This document shows positions 1-6,517 of a DNA stretch of 11,049 nucleotides, piece after piece (the stretch's first letter is position 1; each line of letters opens with the position of its first letter). Location of the stretch: positions 1 to 11,049 of the forward strand of contig JAESTY010000340.1 of assembly GCA_016763355.1 (NCBI GenBank), given 5' to 3'. Position numbers and translations under genes: made by a program. Source of the stretch: Immundisolibacteraceae bacterium (GTDB taxonomy: Bacteria > Pseudomonadota > Gammaproteobacteria > Immundisolibacterales > Immundisolibacteraceae). The notes under the pieces are model-generated. The model saw only the letters and a program-made list of their open reading frames with translations, did not search any database and was not told where the DNA came from.

Positions 1-2
1 CG

Positions 3-77
3 ATTTCTGGCCAGGTGTCTGATTCGAGCATTGTCGGCCCAAGTCCCGCAATATCATTTGAGCAAGCTCCAGTTTGA
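3..77 (+). CDS. Possible C-terminal end of an upstream gene (partial)
   Basis: A frame open from the left edge ends with TGA at 75-77. That stop overlaps the TTG start of the next gene by four bases (TTGA), the usual geometry of translationally coupled bacterial genes. The visible 24 residues end in ...SFEQAPV and match nothing I recognise. A second frame starting at base 1 is also open, to a TGA at 91-93, and its codon use looks no worse, so the choice rests only on the overlap geometry. The DUF1461 gene has no clear Shine-Dalgarno sequence, which favours coupling to an upstream gene. Function unknown. Confidence 0.3.
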   Translation: MSGQVSDSSIVGPSPAISFEQAPV

Positions 78-793
78 AACAATCAATCGCTGATATTTTG
101 AGCCTAACAGGCTGGGGCCTGTTGCTTGGCCTGGTGGTTGTTGGGGCGCTATCTGTTGGCTGGGAATTAATGGCCTGGCAGGGTTTTGGCTATCGTTGGT
201 TACACGACCTGATCGGTATTGGCGCCACTGTTGAGCATTATGGACCGTTAAATCCATTGCGCCCTGATTTTCATTTGACCAGTCTGGATCAACGCGTTCG
301 GTTGTTCATTGCCATCGTGGATGCTATCCATCACCAGGGTGAAGGTCTACAGACGCTAGCGTATTTTCACGCCGATGGTCAGCGGATTGGTCTATTACTG
401 ACTAAAGCAGAGATTATTCACCTGACCGATGTCGCTCGATTGGTGGCCTGGTTGCGGCCGGCTGGTTGGGTCGCCCTGAGCATGGCCCTGTTCGGCACTG
501 CCTGGGTCTGTGTTCGAGGTCAGCGATTACCTGGCCGCAGATTATTCGGGGTTTTTATATCAGCGATATGTCTGGTTGCTGCAGTGTTATGGGTGTTCGG
601 CGCAGAGGCTGTTTTTTACTGGCTACACACAGTGATCTTTCCTGCAGGACATCAATGGTTTTTCTATTATGAAGAGTCTTTGATGAGCATGATGATGCAG
701 GCCCCAGACCTGTTTGGAGCCATTGCTCTGATTTGGGCGCTGTTAACCGTGGCTATTATTAGTATCTGGTCCCAGGCATTTCGCCGAAGCTAG
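74..793 (+). CDS. DUF1461 (TIGR01906-type) integral membrane protein
   Basis: A 239-residue inner-membrane protein of unknown function. Hydrophobic segments lie at about residues 8-34, 129-147, 157-184 and 212-233. A long loop from about 35 to 125 is probably extracytoplasmic. Two stretches look typical of DUF1461: LTKAEIIHLTDV at 109-120, and the aromatic segment 189-215 (FPAGHQWFFYYEE..., ending PDLFG). The start is TTG at 74; an in-frame TGA at 59-61 leaves no earlier start and no ATG lies near the N-terminus. No convincing ribosome binding site precedes it, so translation may be coupled to an upstream gene whose stop would overlap this start. The DUF1330 gene follows 33 bases later on the same strand. 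The family call is from memory of its conserved pattern. No biochemical role is established that I know of. Confidence 0.75.
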   Translation: MKQSIADILSLTGWGLLLGLVVVGALSVGWELMAWQGFGYRWLHDLIGIGATVEHYGPLNPLRPDFHLTSLDQRVRLFIAIVDAIHHQGEGLQTLAYFHADGQRIGLLLTKAEIIHLTDVARLVAWLRPAGWVALSMALFGTAWVCVRGQRLPGRRLFGVFISAICLVAAVLWVFGAEAVFYWLHTVIFPAGHQWFFYYEESLMSMMMQAPDLFGAIALIWALLTVAIISIWSQAFRRS

Positions 794-826
794 ATTGGCT
801 GTCAAATTCAGGAGTGCAAAGTTCGG

Positions 827-1132
827 ATGTCGGCGTATTTAATCTATCGGGCTAATGTTCGCGACGCGGAAGCCTATACAGCCTATATGGCCCGCACCCC
901 AGGTGTTATTGCCGAGTTTGGTGGTCGTTTTCTGGTGCGTGGTGGCCGTACTGAAACCCTGGAAGGTGAGACCGAAGGCCGAAGAACCATCCTCGTCGAG
1001 TTTCCTGATTTTGAGGCCGCTCAGGGGTTTTATGACTCGGATAGCTACATCAGCGCCAGGTTGTTACGTGCTGATGTAGCGGATGTACAAATTGTTATTA
1101 TCGACGGCGAGCCTGGAGTTACCGGGCTCTAA
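827..1132 (+). CDS. DUF1330 family protein
   Basis: A 101-residue soluble protein with the DUF1330 pattern, a small ferredoxin-like (dimeric alpha-beta barrel) fold. It has an N-terminal strand followed by DAEAYTAYM (13-21), the hallmark FGGRFLVRGG at 31-40, an LEG at 45-47, then ILVEFPDFEAAQGFYDS around 55-71 and a final beta strand VQIVIIDG at 87-94. Length fits the family (about 95-105). The start is ATG at 827 with GGAG at 811-814, a rather long 12-base spacing. It follows the DUF1461 gene by 33 bases and could share its transcript. It converges on the roadblock-like gene, with 14 bases between the two stop codons. No substrate is established for the family; some related folds bind or process small organic molecules, so a link to the opposite-strand cluster is possible but unproven. 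Confidence 0.85.
   Translation: MSAYLIYRANVRDAEAYTAYMARTPGVIAEFGGRFLVRGGRTETLEGETEGRRTILVEFPDFEAAQGFYDSDSYISARLLRADVADVQIVIIDGEPGVTGL
1109..1129 (+). other. RNA hairpin abutting the stop codon of the DUF1330 gene
   Basis: GAGCCTGG (1109-1116) and CCGGGCTC (1122-1129) form an 8-bp stem, including one G-U pair in RNA, with a 5-base loop AGTTA. The TAA stop follows immediately at 1130-1132. No T-run follows on either strand, so it is not a standard intrinsic terminator. Its place between convergent genes suggests a role in 3'-end formation or transcript stability. Part of the sequence is constrained by coding, so it could be chance. Confidence 0.3.
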
Positions 1133-1146
1133 ACTGCTAAACCGGA

Positions 1147-1530
1147 TTAGTTGCCGACCTGGTTCATCAAGCCGATGATTTCCCTGACCTCATAGTCGAC
1201 GCTGTTATCCAGTAGCACGGCGACCCGGTTGAAGGTGGCGATCATGCTAGTGTGCTGGCCGTTAACGTAATAAGAATCAACTGGGTAGACATTGCGACTG
1301 TCATCCGGGTTGCTGGTGTTGTTGAGCATTGAGATGCCCATCATCGACATGCCAGCTACTTCGGCGTTGTTCATCAACCGGGCAGCGCGCCTGCGGTCGA
1401 TACTACCGGCAGCTTCAGTAAGCACCGGCTGGGCGGCCATGTTAGTTGCGTATTCGGAGGTTTTCCATCGGGCAGCACCGATGACGCCGGGCTGCCGAGC
1501 CAGGGTTTCCAGGGTGATTTCTTCAGCCAT
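1147..1530 (-). CDS. Small roadblock/DUF2173-like protein
   Basis: A 127-residue soluble protein with no signal peptide or membrane segment. The layout resembles DUF2173/roadblock-type domains: an N-terminal helix with LETLARQPGVIGAARW at 8-22 (family pattern L..L...PGV.ga), a helical centre with RRRAARLMNNAEVAGMSMMG at 46-65, then two strands with VYPVDSYYVNG at 81-91 and HTSMIATFNRVAVLLDN at 93-109, and a closing helix 113-125. The family call is from pattern memory and is moderate. The start is ATG with a perfect AAGGAG at 1538-1543, 7 bases upstream, the clearest ribosome binding site in the window. It is the last gene of the - strand accessory block, 208 bases after the flavin reductase, and probably has its own promoter as well. 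Function unknown; roadblock-type proteins often act as small dimeric regulatory or scaffold modules. Confidence 0.6.
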   Translation of the reverse strand: MAEEITLETLARQPGVIGAARWKTSEYATNMAAQPVLTEAAGSIDRRRAARLMNNAEVAGMSMMGISMLNNTSNPDDSRNVYPVDSYYVNGQHTSMIATFNRVAVLLDNSVDYEVREIIGLMNQVGN

Positions 1531-1563
1531 TTTTTTGCTCCTTATTAGAACGCCGTGAGACTT

Positions 1564-1592
1564 ATCATAACAGTAGGGTTAGCGGTTATCTA
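1564..1592 (-). promoter_or_regulatory. Candidate sigma-70-type promoter for the roadblock-like gene
   Basis: Read on the - strand, TAGATA (complement of 1587-1592) is followed after 17 bases by TATGAT (complement of 1564-1569), a five-of-six match to the -10 consensus. Transcription would begin near 1557, giving a leader of about 27 bases with the strong AAGGAG site. The -35 match is only four of six, so this is tentative. Confidence 0.3.
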
Positions 1593-1690
1593 ACTCATTT
1601 ACTGAAGATCAAAAAGGCAGGCTTCTGAGCATGGCGGCCAATAATCAGTTGAGACTGGCTATTATCGAAATTGGCTGAGATTTCTGCTTT

Positions 1691-1730
1691 GGCAGCGCTT
1701 AACCGGGTATGGATCCCGCTAAGAGCTGCC
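1691..1730 (-). terminator. Long imperfect hairpin just after the flavin reductase stop
   Basis: A three-part stem: GGCAGC (1691-1696) with GCTGCC (1725-1730), CTT (1698-1700) with AAG (1721-1723), and CGGG (1704-1707) with CCCG (1715-1718), around a 7-base loop. On the - strand it begins 8 bases after the flavin reductase stop codon. A third GGCAGC at 1732-1737 could compete for pairing. No T-run follows on the - strand, so it may be a weak or factor-dependent terminator, or an mRNA-stabilising element separating the three-gene unit from the roadblock-like gene. Confidence 0.4.
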
Positions 1731-1738
1731 TGGCAGCT

Positions 1739-2212
1739 TTAGTCAATGCTGGCATATTTACCGTTAAAAAATAGTAGCGGGTCGGCTTCATCTGGGGCAC
1801 CACTATCGACCACTTCGCCAATCATAATCAGATGATCGCCACCTTCGTAAGTATTCCAGAGCTTACAGTCCAGCCAGCCGATGTTGCCCTCTAGCAGAGG
1901 CGCGCCGGTTTCTGCAGTGGACGTTGCCACACCGTTCATTTTCTCAGGGCCGCCCTTTTTAGCCATCGCATTGGACAGATCCTGCTGCTCGGCAGACAGA
2001 ATGCTGACACTAAAGCAGCCCGAGTCCTGGATCGGTTTTAGGGTGTCCGATTCACGAATAATGCAGAACATCACCAGAGGAGGGTCTAGCGAGACCGAGC
2101 TGAATGAGTTAACGGTCATCGCGTAGTTATTACCCTTGGTATCGTGGGTACCGATCACGGTTACTCCGGTGGCAAAACGACCGAAGAGGCTACGTAGCTG
2201 TTTGGAATCCAT
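1739..2212 (-). CDS. Flavin reductase domain protein (HpaC/RutF-like)
   Basis: A 157-residue flavin reductase-like FMN-binding split-barrel protein, expected to reduce FMN or FAD with NAD(P)H and hand it to a flavin-dependent monooxygenase in the cytoplasm. Diagnostic segments are FGRFATGVTVI (10-20), AMTVNSFSSVSLDPPLV (31-47, the flavin-binding core), GDHLIMIGEV (125-134, the conserved GDH motif) and PLLFFNGKY (145-153). Length is normal for HpaC/RutF/DszD-type small components. The ATG at 2212 has only a weak GGA upstream. The gene lies 58 bases downstream of the DszB-like gene and is probably co-transcribed with it. No partner monooxygenase occurs in the window, so the enzyme must serve one elsewhere, or act alone as a reductase. 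An NADH:flavin oxidoreductase role in another pathway cannot be excluded. Confidence 0.9.
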   Translation of the reverse strand: MDSKQLRSLFGRFATGVTVIGTHDTKGNNYAMTVNSFSSVSLDPPLVMFCIIRESDTLKPIQDSGCFSVSILSAEQQDLSNAMAKKGGPEKMNGVATSTAETGAPLLEGNIGWLDCKLWNTYEGGDHLIMIGEVVDSGAPDEADPLLFFNGKYASID

Positions 2213-2270
2213 GACTATATCCAGTTGTTAAATGGGGGGAATTCGAGGCACTGTTAATCAGCCTAGCGGA

Positions 2271-3326
2271 TTATTCTCGCCAGTCCATGCCTTCCAATCG
2301 ATAGGCTTCCTGCAGTAGGTCTTTGGCCATCCACTCTTCGGTTGAAAAGTTATTATCAATGAAACCATGTTCAAACAGAAAGCTCTTGAGGATTTCTACT
2401 GCATCGAGCATTTTCAGGCTTAATTCTGGTGCCAGTTTATCGTAGATGTCGCGGGTGTAATAAGTGTGTATGTCAGCCGGTTGTACGCCGGTTTCAGCAG
2501 CCATGGCAATGTCGGCTTCGGCGTGATTCTGTTGCGCCCATTTAGCTGACTGCAACAGGGTTCGGGCATAGGTAATTACCTGATCCGGGTTGTCGCGTAC
2601 CAGCGAGTTACTAACAGTCAAAATCCGTGGGGTGGCATTGTTAACCTTGGCCCACATCGGTTTAGCATCCATTAAATTGGTGAGCATGCGCAGCTTGCCG
2701 CCAGATTCGGCCTGCATGGCAGCAATTTCACCACCCTTGGCAAAGATGGCATCTACTTCACCGTTGAGCAACGCTTCCATCTGGCAGTGGTAATAGGAAG
2801 CCAGGGTGCGGTCAGAACCGTCGGTGAAGGTTGGATTTAATAGCTGAAAATGGTCACCAGTTTCGATAACTTCAACGAAGTTGGCTTCGCTCTCGGGAAT
2901 CCCCTCTAATTGCAGTGCCGAGACAAAGGCTTTCTGGGCGGCAAACCGGAAGAAATTCATAATCAATTCGGGCCATTCAGGCAGGGCCAGTTTTTTGCCG
3001 ACCAGGTCAGGCACGCTCTGAATAGAATCGTCGTCGTCACGCACAAACAGGCCAAGGGTTTCTTCGATAAAACAGACACCCAGCAGAGAAGTGTCGGCAC
3101 CGTTAGCGCGCGCCCAAACCGGTGGAGAACCCCCGCCTTCGCGGAAAGAGTCGTCCAGGTCATGGTTGAAATGGGTGTTGAGGCTGGTGCCGTCAGCACC
3201 CCGTTCACGGATGTTACGAACCTGCCAGCCGCTCTCGGAGAAGGCGGTGGTGAAGGCGTCGTGCTGTTTGGCGATACCCGATGCAGTGGGTACCGGGCAG
3301 CGGGTGTACCAGATGGTGTTGCTCAT
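2271..3326 (-). CDS. DszB-like sulfinate desulfinase homologue (substrate-binding-protein fold)
   Basis: A 351-residue protein with the periplasmic-binding-protein type II fold but no signal peptide, so probably a cytoplasmic enzyme and not a transporter component. It resembles Rhodococcus DszB (2'-hydroxybiphenyl-2-sulfinate desulfinase), as I recall that sequence. Cys10 lies in CPVPTA, matching DszB Cys27 in CPVPNA. His52 and Arg62 lie in HFNHDLDDSFREGG, matching His60 and Arg70 with the same 10-residue spacing. LGLFVRDD (91-98) and VPDLVGKKLAL (105-115) match the segment after the active site. SNSLVRDNPDQV (239-250) and the C-terminal GV...FL...EEW region (280-332) also correspond. A generic annotation would be 'ABC transporter substrate-binding protein'. 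ATG has AGGG 7 bases upstream. It sits 40 bases after the AmpS/NicX-like gene and 58 before the flavin reductase. The physiological substrate is unknown. Confidence 0.7.
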   Translation of the reverse strand: MSNTIWYTRCPVPTASGIAKQHDAFTTAFSESGWQVRNIRERGADGTSLNTHFNHDLDDSFREGGGSPPVWARANGADTSLLGVCFIEETLGLFVRDDDDSIQSVPDLVGKKLALPEWPELIMNFFRFAAQKAFVSALQLEGIPESEANFVEVIETGDHFQLLNPTFTDGSDRTLASYYHCQMEALLNGEVDAIFAKGGEIAAMQAESGGKLRMLTNLMDAKPMWAKVNNATPRILTVSNSLVRDNPDQVITYARTLLQSAKWAQQNHAEADIAMAAETGVQPADIHTYYTRDIYDKLAPELSLKMLDAVEILKSFLFEHGFIDNNFSTEEWMAKDLLQEAYRLEGMDWRE

Positions 3327-3366
3327 AAATTAACCCTGAAACTTTTAGTAAGTATTAATGGCACGT

Positions 3367-4491
3367 TTATACGCCGATATTGGTATCAACAAACAGGGCG
3401 TCGTCTGGGTCGTGATATTTGGCAACCCGTTCGCGGACTTCCGGGTGATCCAGAATGGCTAGCTGGCCATCTTTCCAGAATACCTTGTCACCATAAGTGA
3501 TGGTCGGGTCGACCACCGGGATAGACATTTCTCCGGGTGGTGGTTCGCCGATGGTATGGAAATGGACGATACGCGGATTGCCGTGAATCATGTACATCCA
3601 GGCATCGAGGCTATCGGCCGGCGTTACGTGGGCAAAGCAGCGTGGATTGGTGCCCGCATGCCAGGAATTGATGATGTAACCATCTTTATTGGTTTGTTTG
3701 CCAATGTCTTCGACGAAACGTTTGAGTTCGGCGATGGCGTCGTCGGCGCCTTCAAAATCGACCATGCGGCCATCTTTGATGGTGGCCAGCACCGGGCTGG
3801 GCAGGGTGATGCCGGGCTCGTCGAATTCATGGATACCGGCTGGGGTGAGCCAGCGAATCGCCAGTTTGCCGTTGGCGGTCATGCTCATCACCGGTGGGCT
3901 AACGCTGATCGGGAAAGTACGCAGTGCAAAGCCGTCGCCGGTATCTTCTTTTTTGTTATCTGCTTTGGGAGCTGGTTTGGTCTCTATGTCGCCGTAATAA
4001 TCGGTCCCCAACGGACAGGTGATTCGATAGCTGGATTCAGCCGCTAACAGGGGCCCGAAATACTGCATCATCTCCATCATCACTTTATAGTGGACACGGG
4101 CAAATTCACTGCCGAGTGTGTCCCAGGTGGTGCAGAAATTGAGTAGCTTTAGCCCGCTGCCATCAAATGGGATCAGACGTAGCAGACCGGCGAGCATATG
4201 ATTAAAGATGGTGACTTCGCAATGCTGCATAGCGGCCATGGCTGGTCCAGGCAATTGCTCCGGACCTTTAACGCTACCCGCCCACATTACATAAACAGTT
4301 GCACCCAGCTTACGGGCTTCCTGCTCAATAATGTCGGCGACTTCTGGCTCAACCAGGCCCGGCTCGTTGAGGATTAAAACCTCGGTACCTTTGGTCACGT
4401 TGGCGCCGTTAACCAGCATGTTGACCGCGCCTTCGCGGACCTGGGCTTCAGTGAATTGATAGTTTTGATTGATTGGTTCGATTTTGCCCAT
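3367..4491 (-). CDS. AmpS (M29)/NicX-like metalloprotein, divergent
   Basis: A 374-residue cytoplasmic protein resembling the AmpS/M29 leucyl-aminopeptidase fold, which also includes NicX, the iron-dependent 2,5-dihydroxypyridine 5,6-dioxygenase. The N-terminal half is an alpha/beta domain (GTEVLILNEPG at 35-45, EARKLGATVYVMW at 58-70, CEVTIFNHML at 91-100). The C-terminal half has SWHAGTNPR (276-284), HGNPRIVHFHTIGEP (303-317) and VVDPTITYGDKVFWKDG (326-342), where NicX-type proteins carry metal ligands. Asp328 appears to match the NicX HxD aspartate, but the preceding histidine is Val326 and the other histidine is displaced to 278; His303, His310 or His312 may replace them. A Lys/Asp-rich linker lies at about 172-187. 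ATG has GAGGTG 7 bases upstream. It is the first gene of the - strand block. Peptidase and ring-cleaving functions are both possible; neither is proven. Confidence 0.55.
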   Translation of the reverse strand: MGKIEPINQNYQFTEAQVREGAVNMLVNGANVTKGTEVLILNEPGLVEPEVADIIEQEARKLGATVYVMWAGSVKGPEQLPGPAMAAMQHCEVTIFNHMLAGLLRLIPFDGSGLKLLNFCTTWDTLGSEFARVHYKVMMEMMQYFGPLLAAESSYRITCPLGTDYYGDIETKPAPKADNKKEDTGDGFALRTFPISVSPPVMSMTANGKLAIRWLTPAGIHEFDEPGITLPSPVLATIKDGRMVDFEGADDAIAELKRFVEDIGKQTNKDGYIINSWHAGTNPRCFAHVTPADSLDAWMYMIHGNPRIVHFHTIGEPPPGEMSIPVVDPTITYGDKVFWKDGQLAILDHPEVRERVAKYHDPDDALFVDTNIGV

Positions 4492-4675
4492 GACAGAGCA
4501 CCTCAGTATTAAGTTCGGTATGGCTGTTATTTGGCTAATGTTACTCGTCGGCAGTGGGTGCGGTCGAGTATGGAATATCGATAGCTCGATCTGTTAACTG
4601 CTGTAATGGTCACCGGTTTTCGCGACTACTGAAGTTTAGGTCAATAGTTGAGTAAGCATCGGAATGGGCCTAGTT
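4492..4675 (-). promoter_or_regulatory. Intergenic region expected to hold the accessory-block promoter
   Basis: This 184-base gap separates the end of the ATPase gene from the start of the AmpS/NicX-like gene, both on the - strand. It contains the ribosome binding site GAGGTG (complement of 4499-4504). A weak promoter candidate is TTAACA (complement of 4592-4597) with CATACT (complement of 4567-4572) at a long 19-base spacing. Between them lies a short inverted repeat ATCGA-TAGC-TCGAT (4577-4590), which could be an operator half-site pair. I see no T-run terminator and no coding frame. Confidence 0.3.
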
Positions 4676-6454
4676 TTATTGCGGTTTTAACAACGGATCG
4701 GCCTGGGGAGGTGGCACCACCCGCATCACTTCCTCAAGGGTGGTGAGCCCAGCAGCGACCTTGCGCGCACCGGCGACTCTCAGTGGCACCATGCCGCTGA
4801 GCAGGGCAGCTCGTTGCAGTGCACGCAGGTCCAGGTCATTGGTGATAAGTGCTCGGATATCGTTGTTGAGGGACATCATTTCATAAATGCCGATCCGGCC
4901 TAGAAAACCGGTACCTCGGCATTCATCACAGCCGTTGGGGGCAAACACGGTTTTCGGTGGGTCGAGTTTGATCGGCCGCACCAGGTTTTTCCAGAGTTGC
5001 TGATCTACCGGGTGTTCCTGCTTGCAGTGGGGGCAGAGCGTGCGCACCAGGCGTTGTGCCAGCACACCAATCAGAGTCGCCTCTATTAGATAGGCGGGTG
5101 CGCCTAAATCCATCAGTCGAGAAATACTCGATGGCGCGTCGTTGGTGTGGATGCTGGAGAGCACTAAATGACCGGTTAGGGCGGCCTGAATGGCCACATC
5201 GGCGGTCTCTTGATCACGAATCTCGCCGACCATGATGATGTCCGGGTCCTGTCGCATCAGGGTTTTAACCCCTTCGGCAAAACTCAGGCCAGCGTTGGGT
5301 TGCACCTGAGTCTGATTAAACGAGCCCTCGATCATTTCGATCGGATCTTCAATGGTGCAGACATTCAGGGTCGGTTTAGCCAGCTGTTTTAAGCTTGAGT
5401 AGAGGGTGGTGGTTTTGCCTGAACCGGTGGGGCCAGAGACCAGAATAATGCCGTTGGGGTTTTTGATTAGTTGATCCCAGCGGCGGTTTTCGTCCTTACC
5501 AAAACCGAGTGATTCAAAATCTTTAACCACCGTATCCGGGTCAAAAATTCGCAGCACCATTTTTTCACCGAAAGCGGTGGGAATCGTCGACGCGCGTAGT
5601 TCAACTTCCTGACCACCGGCGGTGCGGGTTTTTACTCGGCCATCCTGAGGACGACGTTTCTCTGAGACATCCATGCGACCAAGGATTTTTAATCGGCTCA
5701 GAATACCGGCCATCACATTGTCCGGCACCGTATGCACCAGGTGCAGCACGCCATCGATACGAAACCGCAACATGCCCTCTGATCGACGGGGTTCCAGGTG
5801 AATGTCACTGGCGCGTTGGTCGAAAGCGTACTGCAGTAACCAGTCAACAATATTAACGATGTGCTGGTCTTCGCCGTCGCGGGCCCCAGCACCGAGTTGA
5901 ATTAGCTGTTCAAAATTACCAATAGAGCTGGCTTTTTCGCGCTCGTCGGCAACACTGCCAATTGATTCGTTGAGCTTAAACAGCTGGTTCAGGTATTGGT
6001 TAATCTGCTGGGGATTGGCCAGCACCCGTTTAACGGTTTTCTTGCTGACATGGGTGACCGTATCCATCCAGTCGATGATATGGGGTTCACAGACCGCTAC
6101 CGTGATCACATCCGCATCGGCCATTAACGGCAGAATTTGAAACCGACTCGCGTAGGCATGGGATATCACGCCGGTGATCGAGCGTAGATCAAGCTTGAGT
6201 GGATCAATACGAAAATAGGGCAGATCGATTCGCTTACTGAGCCATTCGGTGAGGTGTTCTGCACTCAGGGGGGCGTTTGGTGGTGCGGTACTTTTCCAGT
6301 TCTGTCGGGCAATGGTGAGTATGGGATGTTCCAGGCCGCCGCTGCCCGCCGACAGCGCCTGGGCCGATTTTTTGGCAATCATGCCATCATCCACCAGCCA
6401 GCCAAGTATGTCTCTTAGCTGTAGTTTTTTGCTGGTGTTTGGATTTGCTGCCAT
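4676..6454 (-). CDS. GspE/PilB-family secretion ATPase, orphan
   Basis: A 592-residue type II secretion/type IV pilus assembly ATPase. The N-terminal region (about 10-165) resembles GspE-N/MshEN-type domains. The ATPase domain has SDIHLEP at 216-222, Walker A GPTGSGKT at 341-348, the Asp box around TIEDPIE at 367-373, Walker B PDIIMVGEIRD at 404-414, and the His box with HTND at 436-439. A zinc-binding tetracysteine is present (CPHC at 474-477, CDEC at 509-512), as in GspE and PilB. All catalytic motifs are intact and length fits the family. No gsp, pil or msh gene is adjacent; the gene follows ggt by 63 bases with a weak ribosome binding site. By homology it would form a cytoplasmic hexamer powering pseudopilus, pilus or related assembly, with partner genes elsewhere. 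The exact subfamily cannot be decided by eye. Confidence 0.9.
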   Translation of the reverse strand: MAANPNTSKKLQLRDILGWLVDDGMIAKKSAQALSAGSGGLEHPILTIARQNWKSTAPPNAPLSAEHLTEWLSKRIDLPYFRIDPLKLDLRSITGVISHAYASRFQILPLMADADVITVAVCEPHIIDWMDTVTHVSKKTVKRVLANPQQINQYLNQLFKLNESIGSVADEREKASSIGNFEQLIQLGAGARDGEDQHIVNIVDWLLQYAFDQRASDIHLEPRRSEGMLRFRIDGVLHLVHTVPDNVMAGILSRLKILGRMDVSEKRRPQDGRVKTRTAGGQEVELRASTIPTAFGEKMVLRIFDPDTVVKDFESLGFGKDENRRWDQLIKNPNGIILVSGPTGSGKTTTLYSSLKQLAKPTLNVCTIEDPIEMIEGSFNQTQVQPNAGLSFAEGVKTLMRQDPDIIMVGEIRDQETADVAIQAALTGHLVLSSIHTNDAPSSISRLMDLGAPAYLIEATLIGVLAQRLVRTLCPHCKQEHPVDQQLWKNLVRPIKLDPPKTVFAPNGCDECRGTGFLGRIGIYEMMSLNNDIRALITNDLDLRALQRAALLSGMVPLRVAGARKVAAGLTTLEEVMRVVPPPQADPLLKPQ

Positions 6455-6517
6455 CGGTTCAAGCCTGCCTGTTATTTTTTCAGGTTAAAACTTCAAAAAT
6501 GGTTGTCCGGGGTTTGC

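Noticed and set aside
2271..3326. Periplasmic substrate-binding component of an ABC transporter
   Set aside because: No signal peptide or lipobox and no permease or ATPase gene nearby, while desulfinase-type active-site residues are kept.
2910..3500. A 196-codon + strand open frame
   Set aside because: It lies antisense to the DszB-like gene and the end of the AmpS/NicX-like gene, has no recognisable domain, and spans the 40-base gap between two well-supported genes. It is a shadow frame.
3556..4047. A 163-codon + strand open frame
   Set aside because: Fully antisense to the AmpS/NicX-like gene, with no family resemblance and no convincing ribosome binding site.
1147..4491. A full dsz-type dibenzothiophene desulfurization operon
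   Set aside because: Only a DszB-like and a flavin reductase gene are present. No DszA or DszC monooxygenase is encoded, so the 4S pathway cannot be claimed.
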